A stretch of 20,977 nucleotides of DNA from Rhodospirillaceae bacterium (GTDB lineage: Bacteria > Pseudomonadota > Alphaproteobacteria > Rhodospirillales > Magnetospirillaceae): positions 1-20,977 of the forward strand of contig DUZC01000006.1 of the NCBI GenBank assembly GCA_013349735.1, read 5' to 3'. This document shows, one piece after another, positions 1-7,665 of this stretch (position 1 is its first letter; each line of letters opens with the position of its first letter). Position numbers and translations under genes: made by a program. The notes beneath the pieces are model-generated. The model saw only the letters and a program-made list of their open reading frames with translations. It did not search any database and had not been told where the DNA came from.

Positions 1-336
1 CGGCTGATGGGCAATGGACATGGCTTGAGGCGGAATCTGGATTAAGGCCAGATCAAGATCATCATCCTGCGCACCGTCAACAAGGGCAGCATCCAGACGC
101 CAACCACCCAGCAAGACGATAACCTGGCGGCGGGCCGGATCCGGCCGAACGACATGGGCCGCGGTTAATACCATTCCCTCGCCGACAAAAACGCCGGAGC
201 CTTGGGAAAAATGGACTCCATCGCCCGCCGGCTTTTCTATCCTGACCCCCATTTGGCGTAAAGCGAAGGGGCTTCCCGACGGCGTTTCGGCCCATGCTGT
301 CGCATTGATCAAAAAAAGAATAAGAAAGAGGCGCAT
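1..336 (-). CDS. Secreted trypsin-like serine protease, N-terminal part (cut by window edge)
   Basis: The frame is open from an ATG at 336 leftwards through the window edge, giving 112 residues with no stop. It starts with a signal peptide (MRLFLILFLINATAWA, then E/T). A chymotrypsin-fold pattern follows: a GSGVFVG strand near residues 47-52, the LTAAHVV motif with the presumed catalytic His61, and LDLALIQI near residues 94-101 with the presumed catalytic Asp95. The catalytic Ser should lie beyond the left edge and cannot be checked. The product is probably a periplasmic or secreted S1-family endopeptidase. It diverges from the glycosidase-like gene at 386 with only 49 bp between them. The fold call is secure from the two motifs; the substrate is unknown. 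Confidence 0.82.
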   Translation of the reverse strand, partial: MRLFLILFLINATAWAETPSGSPFALRQMGVRIEKPAGDGVHFSQGSGVFVGEGMVLTAAHVVRPDPARRQVIVLLGGWRLDAALVDGAQDDDLDLALIQIPPQAMSIAHQP

Positions 337-385
337 CGGACCAACTCTAAAGCCATTTGCCCGACGATAAGACAGGAACTGATCT

Positions 386-1633
386 TTGCGCCAGTTATCA
401 CGGCTATCATTTCGCGGCCTGCTTGGTTCGGTCGCGCTTCTGATCGGGTTCGCTGCGGAGGTTTCCGCCGCCACAGTCCCTGACGCCTGTACTGCCCTGA
501 GGCGACAGATCGACGCCATGCCGGCCGGGCCGGTGTGGCTGGCCAGCTATCCCGATGCCCAACCCGGACCCTTGAAAAACGTGGCGTTTCTTTATGACAA
601 TGCCGTCGCCGCCATCGCCCTGGTCGGCTGTGGCCACCGTCATCAGGCCCGACGAATTGGCGACGCCATCCTGGCCGCCTTGGAGCGCGACCGCTTTTGG
701 CATGATGGCCGACTGCGCAATGGATATGCTGCCGGACCAATCGCCGATGGCCCGCTTAAACTGGCGGGATGGTGGGATAGCGACCAAAATCGCTGGGTCG
801 AAGATCGCTATCAGGTAGGAAGCGACAGCGGCAATCTGGCTTGGGCCATGCTGGCGCTTCTCAGTTTGGATCGTGAGTCGGATGGCGCTGTCTATACCGC
901 CGGCGCGCAAAGGATCGGGCGATGGGTCACCAGCCGCTTGGATCGAAATCCAGCCGCCGGCTTTTCCGGCGGCATGTTTGGCCATGAACCGACGCCCGAG
1001 ACCGTCACCTGGACGTCCACCGAACATAATACCGACCTTGCCGCCGCCTTTGCCTTGCTGGCCAAACGCAGCGGCGATCCGGCCTGGCTTGTCCAAAGCC
1101 AGAAGGCCGCGGCCATGGTAAAGGCAATGTGGGACGACAGCTGTCGTTGCTACGCCGCCGGAATCAGCGAGGATGGCAAAAGCCGTAACCCTTTTTTGGC
1201 TTTGGATGCGCAAATCTGGCCCCTTTTGGCGATTTACGGGGCCCCCGGGCTTGATACGCAGCTTCCGGGGGAAGCGCGCCTTAAGTTTAAGAATGGCTTT
1301 GCCTATAGTGAAGCTGGCAATGGCATCTGGACCGAAGGAACCGCTCAAGCGGCATTGTTGGCGGAATTACGGGGGGCGACCGACCGTGCGGCACGCTTGC
1401 GGGATGCCATCCTGGCCCAAAGATCAGCGGATGGCGGCTATTACGCCACCAGCACCGGCGATCTGCCGACCGGGTTTATGTTGCCGACCGTTCCGGACAA
1501 ACCACGCCTCTATTTTCATATACCCCATCTGGGTGCGCTGGCATGGGTGGCGCTAGCGGAACGGCATTTTAACCCCTTTACGGCCAGCAACCGCCTGCCA
1601 GGGCCTGAATCGGCTGAGAAAGCTCCACCTTGA
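386..1633 (+). CDS. Exported six-hairpin (alpha/alpha-toroid) glycosidase-like protein
   Basis: This 415-residue protein starts with TTG at 386. The start is supported by an AGGAA Shine-Dalgarno sequence about 8 nt upstream. The N-terminus is a signal peptide (hydrophobic core near residues 12-25, likely cleavage after VSA at 28), so it should act in the periplasm or outside. The mature part is alpha-helical with aromatic-rich repeats like those of alpha/alpha-toroid glycosidases: FLYDNAVAAIAL with Asp71, a GWWDS turn near 128, WTSTEHNTDLAAAFALL with Glu213-His214-Asn215, and a late DGGYYA turn. The acidic residues at such positions are candidate catalytic residues, but I cannot assign a GH family or substrate. 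It diverges from the protease at 1-336 and converges with the cysteine-rich gene, with a 2-bp gap. The reading frame is secure; the enzymatic function is inferred. Confidence 0.75.
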   Translation: MRQLSRLSFRGLLGSVALLIGFAAEVSAATVPDACTALRRQIDAMPAGPVWLASYPDAQPGPLKNVAFLYDNAVAAIALVGCGHRHQARRIGDAILAALERDRFWHDGRLRNGYAAGPIADGPLKLAGWWDSDQNRWVEDRYQVGSDSGNLAWAMLALLSLDRESDGAVYTAGAQRIGRWVTSRLDRNPAAGFSGGMFGHEPTPETVTWTSTEHNTDLAAAFALLAKRSGDPAWLVQSQKAAAMVKAMWDDSCRCYAAGISEDGKSRNPFLALDAQIWPLLAIYGAPGLDTQLPGEARLKFKNGFAYSEAGNGIWTEGTAQAALLAELRGATDRAARLRDAILAQRSADGGYYATSTGDLPTGFMLPTVPDKPRLYFHIPHLGALAWVALAERHFNPFTASNRLPGPESAEKAPP

Positions 1634-1635
1634 AT

Positions 1636-1803
1636 TTATTCCTGAAGCGGCTTGTCACCTGCATTTTGGCAAACCGGACAGGGCACACCGAAGAGCCGTT
1701 TGGCCTTGCGGCAAGCCTTGGCACCAAGGCCGGTAGGCGCGCTGCCACAGCCCCTTTCCCGCACTTGCCAACGCCGACTGCCGCACCAAGGACAGAGCGT
1801 CAT
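1636..1803 (-). CDS. Small cysteine-rich zinc-ribbon-like protein
   Basis: A 55-residue frame directly downstream of gph on the same strand. From the ATG at 1803 it begins MTLCPWCGSRRW, preceded by GGGGA 4 nt upstream. It ends with a second CxxC knuckle (PCPVC), and two more single cysteines lie between. The spacing suggests a zinc-binding mini-domain of the DnaJ zinc-finger or anti-TRAP-like kind, although the glycine pattern is incomplete. An alternative ATG at 1860 would add 19 residues and one more CxxC (CGDC) and would overlap the end of gph by 23 bp, but it has no visible ribosome-binding site. It is probably cotranscribed with gph. The function is unknown, and it could be a spurious frame; the paired CxxC motifs are the main argument for it. 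Confidence 0.45.
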   Translation of the reverse strand: MTLCPWCGSRRWQVRERGCGSAPTGLGAKACRKAKRLFGVPCPVCQNAGDKPLQE

Positions 1804-1837
1804 ACAGTCCCCACAGCGTTTGGACTGCGCAATGGGC

Positions 1838-2512
1838 TTAGAAAAAGCGTCTGACGGCATCGGGTAAAACAGAAAAGTGATCAATCAGCAGATCAGCCCC
1901 CAGCTCTGCCGGGGGCCGGCGCGAATAGCCAAACGAGACGGCTACCACGGGGATCCCAGCTGCGCGGGCCGCCTCCACGTCATTGATGCTGTCGCCGACC
2001 ATTACCACATGGTCCCGGTCACCGCCGGCAGCCGCCAAGGCCACCAAAAGATGACCGGGATCGGGTTTGCGTTGTGGAACGGCATCGCCGCCAACCACCG
2101 CCGAAAACAACGCCCGCAAACCCAGTGACTCCAACATTTGCAAAGAGAGAGAAGTCGGTTTGTTCGTGCAAACGGCCAGCCTGTATCCCTCAGCGCTGAG
2201 TTGGTGCAAAACATTTTCGACCTCGGGATAAGGGCGGCTCTCGTCCGCCGTATGCCCGTCATAATTGCGCAAATAAGCAGCCTGCATGGTCTGAACAAGG
2301 TCATCGGACAGTCCGCCCGTGGCAATCAAAGCGCGCCGGATCAAAGTTGCGACGCCGTCCCCCACCCATCCGCGCAAGGCGGACGCTGATACAGCCGGGC
2401 GCCCCAGTTCGACCAGAGAACGGTTCATGGCCGTCAGCATATCTGGAACGCTATCCACCAGGGTTCCGTCGAGGTCGAAAAGGATGGTCGCTGATTTTTG
2501 TGAAATGTTCAT
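1838..2512 (-). CDS. gph: Phosphoglycolate phosphatase (HAD superfamily)
   Basis: A 224-residue HAD hydrolase with all four motifs: FDLDGTLVDS (nucleophile Asp13, acid/base Asp15), CTNKPTS (Thr116), the QRKPDP lysine (Lys149), and GDSINDVEAA (Asp174 and Asp178 for Mg2+). The helical cap after motif I fits the Gph/PGP subfamily. The enzyme dephosphorylates 2-phosphoglycolate, which arises from DNA 3'-end repair or Rubisco oxygenation, in the cytoplasm. I chose ATG at 2512 over the TTG one codon upstream because GGTGGAG lies about 5 nt before the ATG. It diverges from fliN across about 84 bp. Related HAD phosphatases with other sugar-phosphate substrates cannot be fully excluded. Confidence 0.88.
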   Translation of the reverse strand: MNISQKSATILFDLDGTLVDSVPDMLTAMNRSLVELGRPAVSASALRGWVGDGVATLIRRALIATGGLSDDLVQTMQAAYLRNYDGHTADESRPYPEVENVLHQLSAEGYRLAVCTNKPTSLSLQMLESLGLRALFSAVVGGDAVPQRKPDPGHLLVALAAAGGDRDHVVMVGDSINDVEAARAAGIPVVAVSFGYSRRPPAELGADLLIDHFSVLPDAVRRFF

Positions 2513-2538
2513 CAAATCTCCACCAATTCATCTATATG

Positions 2539-2566
2539 GTGACAATGATCGACAAGAGGCTACAAT
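2539..2566 (+). promoter_or_regulatory. Predicted sigma70-type promoter for fliN
   Basis: GTGACA (2539-2544) and TACAAT (2561-2566) are separated by 16 bp; each hexamer matches the consensus at five of six positions. They lie about 30 bp before the fliN ATG in an AT-rich stretch within the divergent gph-fliN gap. This is a pattern match only. If it is used, fliN would be transcribed from a housekeeping rather than a flagellar-class promoter. Confidence 0.4.
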
Positions 2567-2596
2567 ATATTCCAATATTTCCCGGGGTAGAGTGCC

Positions 2597-2893
2597 ATGG
2601 CTGACGACAATGATTCTTTGGCAGAAGTTATGTTAGGCGCCAGCGGTGTCGGGCGTGAAGCCGCGTACGACATCCAGGTGGAACTTTACGCGGTCTTGGG
2701 GCATGCCAATGTGCAGGTCAAGCAGCTTTTGAAGCTGGGACGCGGCGCGGTGGTCGAACTGGACCGAAAAATTAATGAACCGATCGATCTTTTCGTCAAT
2801 AAAATGCTGGTGGGCCGCGGGGAAGTGGTCGTGGTGGAAGATCGCCTGGGTGTTACCGTCACCGACATGCTCAAAGGTCAGCGCGGCGGTTGA
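2597..2893 (+). CDS. fliN: Flagellar motor switch protein FliN
   Basis: A 98-residue protein made almost entirely of the SpoA/FliN C-terminal domain. It has the family signature LKLGRGAVVELD followed by EPIDLFVN and GRGEVVVVEDRLGVTVTDML. The length is close to that of alphaproteobacterial FliN. FliN forms the lower C-ring of the flagellar switch with FliM and takes part in torque, rotation switching and export. The gene stands apart from fliM and other switch genes, with gph divergent upstream, and its only motility neighbours here are motA and motB about 3 kb downstream. ATG at 2597 is preceded by a weak GGGGTAGAG ribosome-binding site. Confidence 0.93.
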   Translation: MADDNDSLAEVMLGASGVGREAAYDIQVELYAVLGHANVQVKQLLKLGRGAVVELDRKINEPIDLFVNKMLVGRGEVVVVEDRLGVTVTDMLKGQRGG

Positions 2894-3088
2894 AACCGTC
2901 GCCCTGTACTTTAAAATGAAAAATCCCCCAGACCTGCTCGGACTTCCCAGATTGTTACAATATGTGGTGGGTGCGGGAGTTTTTGTTGCACCGCACAATA
3001 AACAGTCTATCCTGATCGGGTAACCGCGAGCTACGCGGATAGTTTGGCCGGAAGACTGGCTGACGAAGTTTCGCCCGACGAGGTATGA

Positions 3089-5776
3089 ATGAGCGTCCGT
3101 AATCTGAATCACTTGTTTCATCCCCGTTCCGTTGCCGTCATTGGCGCCACGGACCGCCAAAACTCCCTTGGCAGTTTGGTCATGCGGAACCTGTTGAACG
3201 GTGGATTCACGGGCCCAATCATGCCGGTCAACCGCAAACGCCAGGCGGTTGCCGGGGTTTTAGCCTACCCGGACGTCGCCAGTCTGCCCGTGGTCCCCGA
3301 TCTGGCCGTCCTGTGCGTTCCCGGCAAATTTGTGACGGACGAGATCCGCCTTTTAGGACAAAGAGGAACCAATGCGGCTGTCGTGATGGCCAGTGGCATG
3401 ACCACGACCCTGGGCCTTGATGGGCGCAGTTTGCAGGCCGGTATGATGGAAGAGGCCAAACGCCACAATATGCGGATTCTTGGTCCCAACACCCTGGGTC
3501 TGATCGTCCCCTCGGCCGGCTTGAACGCCAGCGTTACCCCTCATGCCCCGATATCCGGTCGGATCGCTTTTGTTTCCCAATCCGGCACCTTAAGCAATGC
3601 TGTGCTTGACTGGGCCCGCCCCAAGGGGATTGGCTTTTCTCACTTTATCTCACTGGGTGACTGCGCCGGCCTTGATTTCGGCGATGTCCTTGATTTTCTT
3701 GGCTCTGACCCCAGCACCAGAGCGATTCTTCTCTACATCGAATCTATACATGAACGGCGGAACTTCATGTCCGCCGCCCGCGCCGCCGCCCGGAACAAGC
3801 CGGTTATCGCCATCAAAGCGGGCCGGGTCTCGGAAAGCGCACGCGCCACACAATCCCATACCGGTGCCCTGGCGGGGTCTGATGCGATATACGACGCCGC
3901 CTTGCGCAGGGCCGGCATGTTGCGCGTTTATGAGCTTGAAGAAATGTTCACGGCGGTGGAAACGCTATCGCGATCACGGCCACCGCGCGGCACCCGATTG
4001 GGGTTAGTGTCCAACGGCGGTGGCATCGCCGTCATGGCGGTCGATGAATTGATCGAAGTGGGCGGAACCTTGGCCGAATTGTCCGAGGAAACCAAAGCGA
4101 AACTGGATGCGGTGCTACCGGCCGGCTGGTCACGAGACAACCCGGTTGATATCCTGGCTGATGCCGACGGTGACCGCTATGCGAAAGCCCTGGACATCCT
4201 TTTCCAGACCCAGGAAATCGACTCGGTTTTGGCACTGCATGCGCCGGCGGCTATTTCTTCGTCGGTTGAAATTGCCGAAAAAATCATCAAATCCGTAAAG
4301 GCCAACCGCGCCAATGCAATGACCTGCCTGATCGGTCAGGAAAAAGTCGGACCCGCGCGCAGACTGCTCCGTGAAGCCGGCATTCCAGCTTATGAAACCC
4401 CTGGGGCCGCCGTCCATGCCTTTATGCATCTGGTTAAATATCGTAAGAACCAGGAAATGTTGATGGAAACGCCGGCTTCTGCCCTGGCCGATTTTATCCC
4501 ATCAACCGAAACTGCCCGGCAAATCGTTGAAAAGACCTTGGCCAGCGGCAATGCCTTCATGGGCGAACCGGATGCCAAAGCGGTCCTGGCCGCCTATGGC
4601 ATCCCAACCGTAGAAACGCATATTGCGCGAAGCCCGTCCGAAGCCAGCCGCATCGCTACCCGCCTGGGTGGTCCCGTCGCGTTAAAGATTCTGTCTCGTG
4701 ATATCAGCCATAAGTCCGATGTCGGTGGCGTGGTTCTTAATCTGTCCGGTCCTTTTGAGGTGGAGAAGGCCGGGAATCTAATGCGCGAGACCGTTGCCGA
4801 GAAATTCCCCGAAGCGCGGATTGACGGGTTTACTGTACAGCGCATGGCCAGCCGGGCTGGCGCTCACGAGATCATTATCGGCGTATCGACAGATCCAATT
4901 TTTGGTCCGGTTTTGATGTTCGGCCAAGGCGGCACGGCCGTCGAGGTGATCCATGATTTCACCTTTGGTTTGCCGCCGCTGAATACCAGTCTGGCCCGCG
5001 AAATGATCGATAGGACCCGCATATCCAAGCTGTTGCATGGCTATCGCGACCGCCCTGCCGCTGATATCGACGCCATTTGCCTGTCCCTGATGAAAATCTC
5101 GCAATTGATAATCGACATCCCTGAGATCATTGAACTGGACATCAATCCGCTTTTCGCCGACGCCGATGGCGTTATTGCGGTTGATGCGGTGATCAAGGTG
5201 GCACCGATTGTTGACAGCGCCGACCGACTGGCGATCCGTCCCTACCCCAAGGATCTTGAGGAAATTTTTGTCCTCAATGACGGAAAAAAGGTCATTGTGC
5301 GTCCGATTCGTCCCGAAGACGAACCGAACCATCATGTCTTCGTTTCCAAACTAACCCCAGAGGATATCCGTTTCCGCTTTTTTGGTCTGGTTGGCGAATT
5401 GCCTCATTCGGAAATGGCCCGCCTGACCCAAATCGATTACGACCGGGAAATGGCCTTTATTGCCATTCCCCTTGACGAAGAGGTCAGCGAAACCTGGGGC
5501 GTCGTGCGAACCAATTGTGATCCAGATAATGAAAAGGCCGAATTTGCCGTGGTGGTGCGCTCAGACCTGAAAGCCTCGGGACTGGGCCGGAAATTGATGC
5601 AAAAGATGATCCGGTACTGCAAAGCCCGCGGCACCGGAGAGATTGTCGGCCAAGTGCTGCACGACAACATTCGTATGCTCAAATTTGTCGAAGGACTAGG
5701 CTTCAAGCGGACGCGCCTGATCGAAGGTGAAATTGTTGAAGTGGCATTGGAGCTGAACCGACCGGCTGCCCCTTAA
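3089..5776 (+). CDS. Acyl-CoA synthetase (NDP-forming)/ATP-grasp/GNAT fusion, Pat-like protein acetyltransferase
   Basis: An 895-residue fusion. Residues about 5-135 are a CoA-binding Rossmann domain (SVAVIGATDR, ILGPNTLG). Residues about 150-450 are succinyl-CoA-ligase-like domains holding QSHTGALAG with His257, which aligns with the phospho-histidine of ADP-forming acetyl-CoA synthetases. Residues about 480-705 are an ATP-grasp domain (ALKILSRDISHKSDVGG with His541, FGQGGTAVEV, ELDINPLF). Residues about 735-890 are a GNAT acetyltransferase (VVVRSDLKASGLGRKLM, the acetyl-CoA pyrophosphate loop). Layout and length resemble Pat/YfiQ, which acetylates lysines of metabolic enzymes such as Acs. 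The retained His257 leaves open that the synthetase half is active. ATG at 3089 follows an AGG-containing ribosome-binding site. Regulation is not visible. The architecture is certain; the substrate is not. Confidence 0.9.
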   Translation: MSVRNLNHLFHPRSVAVIGATDRQNSLGSLVMRNLLNGGFTGPIMPVNRKRQAVAGVLAYPDVASLPVVPDLAVLCVPGKFVTDEIRLLGQRGTNAAVVMASGMTTTLGLDGRSLQAGMMEEAKRHNMRILGPNTLGLIVPSAGLNASVTPHAPISGRIAFVSQSGTLSNAVLDWARPKGIGFSHFISLGDCAGLDFGDVLDFLGSDPSTRAILLYIESIHERRNFMSAARAAARNKPVIAIKAGRVSESARATQSHTGALAGSDAIYDAALRRAGMLRVYELEEMFTAVETLSRSRPPRGTRLGLVSNGGGIAVMAVDELIEVGGTLAELSEETKAKLDAVLPAGWSRDNPVDILADADGDRYAKALDILFQTQEIDSVLALHAPAAISSSVEIAEKIIKSVKANRANAMTCLIGQEKVGPARRLLREAGIPAYETPGAAVHAFMHLVKYRKNQEMLMETPASALADFIPSTETARQIVEKTLASGNAFMGEPDAKAVLAAYGIPTVETHIARSPSEASRIATRLGGPVALKILSRDISHKSDVGGVVLNLSGPFEVEKAGNLMRETVAEKFPEARIDGFTVQRMASRAGAHEIIIGVSTDPIFGPVLMFGQGGTAVEVIHDFTFGLPPLNTSLAREMIDRTRISKLLHGYRDRPAADIDAICLSLMKISQLIIDIPEIIELDINPLFADADGVIAVDAVIKVAPIVDSADRLAIRPYPKDLEEIFVLNDGKKVIVRPIRPEDEPNHHVFVSKLTPEDIRFRFFGLVGELPHSEMARLTQIDYDREMAFIAIPLDEEVSETWGVVRTNCDPDNEKAEFAVVVRSDLKASGLGRKLMQKMIRYCKARGTGEIVGQVLHDNIRMLKFVEGLGFKRTRLIEGEIVEVALELNRPAAP

Positions 5777-5790
5777 TTTGGTCGTTCTTA

Positions 5791-5819
5791 TTGCCGGATA
5801 GATCTTTATGCCCCACAAT
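5791..5819 (+). promoter_or_regulatory. Weak candidate promoter before motA
   Basis: TTGCCG (5791-5796) and CACAAT (5814-5819) have a 17-bp spacer in the 77-bp gap between the Pat-like gene and motA. Each hexamer matches the consensus at only four of six positions. No sigma54-like GG/GC pair was seen. This is a weak call; motA may be transcribed by read-through instead. Confidence 0.22.
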
Positions 5820-5853
5820 GTAGGCGATTAATCAATTAGAGGCGCTAGAGTCT

Positions 5854-6657
5854 ATGTCGCTTCCTACCCTCCTCGGCTTTCTGTTCGGCATCGGATTGTT
5901 CCTCGGGTCAATCGTCCTAAATACCGACAATTACTTGGTCTTTCTGCATGCCGCCGGGTTCATCATGGTGATCGGCGGAACCGGGGCCGCTACCTTCGTC
6001 GCCTTTGAACCACGCTATGTCATGCAGGCTTTGAAGATTTCGGCATCAATCTTTTTTACCCAAAAGATTGGACGCGGCATGTTGACCAGCGAGGTGGGAC
6101 GCACCATTCGCTGGGGTTACATGGTGCAAAAATCCGGATTGCCCGCTCTGGAAGCGGATGCAAAGAAGCTCCGCGGCCAGGACAAGTTTATCGCCTTTGG
6201 CATTGATCTGGTTATTTCCGGCTATACCGGCCAAGAGGTGCGCGACATTCTGTCCAATACCATCGAAACGACTTTTCATCGCCAGTTGGTGCCAGCAGAA
6301 ATACTTCGCAATATGGCTGGCAACGCCCCAGCTTTTGGAATGATCGCCACCTTGGTTGGTTTGGTGATTATGCTCGATCACATGGGGTCCGATCCTTCGA
6401 AGATCGGTCCCGGCATGGCGGTTGGGCTGTTGGGAACGCTTTACGGTGTTACATTTGCTCGCATTCTGCTGATGCCAACCGCCAGCAAGGTTCAGCAAAG
6501 GCAGGAAATTATCCGCTTTCGTCAATATCTGGTCGCCGAAGGGCTGGCCCTGCTGGCGGAACGCCGCAGCCCGCGCTACATCCAAGATAAAATGAACAGC
6601 TTCCTTGATCCGGCTCTCCATTTTGATATCGACAAGATGTTGAGAGACAAAGGCTGA
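5854..6657 (+). CDS. motA: Flagellar motor stator protein MotA/PomA
   Basis: A 267-residue inner-membrane protein with four hydrophobic segments (about residues 5-22, 28-50, 157-175 and 186-206) and a cytoplasmic loop between the second and third that contacts FliG. Conserved stator features include the prolines in GNAPAFGMIATLVGL (Pro159) and LLMPTASK (Pro208), as in the PomA/MotA proton or sodium channel. Five MotA subunits surround two MotB subunits to make the ion-driven stator. motB follows after 15 bp, so the two are surely cotranscribed. The short N-terminus and the overall motif style are closer to PomA than to E. coli MotA, but the coupling ion cannot be told from sequence alone. Confidence 0.93.
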   Translation: MSLPTLLGFLFGIGLFLGSIVLNTDNYLVFLHAAGFIMVIGGTGAATFVAFEPRYVMQALKISASIFFTQKIGRGMLTSEVGRTIRWGYMVQKSGLPALEADAKKLRGQDKFIAFGIDLVISGYTGQEVRDILSNTIETTFHRQLVPAEILRNMAGNAPAFGMIATLVGLVIMLDHMGSDPSKIGPGMAVGLLGTLYGVTFARILLMPTASKVQQRQEIIRFRQYLVAEGLALLAERRSPRYIQDKMNSFLDPALHFDIDKMLRDKG

Positions 6658-6672
6658 TAAGGGTCAAAAAAT

Positions 6673-7338
6673 ATGTCCGCCGATAAATTCAACATCAAGC
6701 CGCCCGAGGAAAAAGAAGATTGGCTGATGTCCTATGCGGACATGATTACCCTGCTCATGGCTTTTTTTGTGCTGATGATCTCTATGTCCCATATCGACCC
6801 CGTGAAATATGAACAAGTGCAAGGGGGAATGGCCCAGGATATTGGCAAGCGCGAGACCGCCAAGCCTTTGCAGGATTTGAAGTCTGACGTTGGCCAAGTC
6901 CTCAAGGGACTGAAAGTTGATGACAATCAGGTGTCTATCGGCTCAGACAACCGGGGCTTGGTTCTTGATTTCGATGCCGGCACTTTTTTTGAGCCCGGCA
7001 CGGCTAAGCTTAAAGAAGAATTTGTGCCAACCCTTTCGCAATTGGCTCAAACTTTGAACGCACCGCGCTATTCGGCATTTCAGGTGGAAGTCCAGGGACA
7101 TACGGATGACACACCGGTCAGCACCCCCGTCTATCCCTCCAACTGGGAACTTTCCGCCGCACGAGCCACCATGGTCGTTCGTTTCTTTATAATGAATGGC
7201 ATGGATCCGACCCGACTGGCTGCAGAGGGTCTGGCGGATACCAGACCCCGCGTTTCGAACCGGGACGTCAATAACAATCCCTTGCCAGCCAATCAGGCCA
7301 TCAACCGTCGGGTCGCGGTTCATATCTTCCCGCGCTAA
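6673..7338 (+). CDS. motB: Flagellar motor stator protein MotB/PomB
   Basis: A 221-residue protein with one N-terminal membrane segment (SYADMITLLMAFFVLMISM, about residues 20-38) carrying the ion-binding Asp23. A plug/linker region follows, then an OmpA-like peptidoglycan-binding domain (FFEPGTAKL, VEVQGHTDDTPV, NWELSAARA, NRRVAVHI). The domain anchors the stator to the cell wall around the flagellar basal body. AAGGG lies about 10 nt before the ATG, and the gene is only 15 bp after motA. All residues expected for a working stator subunit are present. Confidence 0.93.
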   Translation: MSADKFNIKPPEEKEDWLMSYADMITLLMAFFVLMISMSHIDPVKYEQVQGGMAQDIGKRETAKPLQDLKSDVGQVLKGLKVDDNQVSIGSDNRGLVLDFDAGTFFEPGTAKLKEEFVPTLSQLAQTLNAPRYSAFQVEVQGHTDDTPVSTPVYPSNWELSAARATMVVRFFIMNGMDPTRLAAEGLADTRPRVSNRDVNNNPLPANQAINRRVAVHIFPR

Positions 7339-7389
7339 CGGCCTTGATGGACAGCTAAAGAAAAGGGATCTAAGCAGCGGGAGGGTTTT

Positions 7390-7626
7390 ATGAAAAAAGC
7401 GAAGACAGTGGCATCCGTTAGTTTCCTCGATAACCATAGCATCAGCATGGATGTAGAACTGGTACATGGAATATCGTTGGGTACGCCGATGAAAATTGAT
7501 GATGACCAGTGGTTCTGTGAATTGATCGTAAGATCAGGAAACGGCACACTCGCCATTCAAATGCTGGCCGACACGCCAGAACGCTTTAATATTAGCATTC
7601 CCAATGCTACAGATGAGGCTGATTAG
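7390..7626 (+). CDS. Small protein of unknown function downstream of motB
   Basis: A 78-residue frame with a strong GGGAGG ribosome-binding site 7 nt before ATG at 7390. It has no signal peptide or membrane segment. The sequence is probably beta-rich and acidic toward the end (MKIDDDQWFCELIV, TDEAD). I do not recognise a family. It lies 51 bp after motB and 39 bp before the coiled-coil gene on the same strand, so it may belong to the motAB transcript. Base composition is visibly more AT-rich than the flanking genes. The good ribosome-binding site and tight placement argue that it is a real gene. Confidence 0.6.
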   Translation: MKKAKTVASVSFLDNHSISMDVELVHGISLGTPMKIDDDQWFCELIVRSGNGTLAIQMLADTPERFNISIPNATDEAD

Positions 7627-7665
7627 TTTAAACAAATACTTTGATCATGGACATAAATAGCCAGT

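Noticed and set aside
407..1348. A 313-codon open frame antisense to the glycosidase-like gene
   Set aside because: It lies wholly opposite a gene with signal peptide and family motifs, shows no domain, and is expected from GC-rich coding sequence.
3024..3038. CCGCG/CGCGG hairpin between fliN and the Pat-like gene
   Set aside because: Only 5 bp and not followed by a T run; too weak to call a terminator.
3002..3088. Open plus-strand stretch ending TGA directly before the Pat-like ATG, a possible leader peptide
   Set aside because: There is no ATG or GTG start and no ribosome-binding site; only 29 codons lie between stops.
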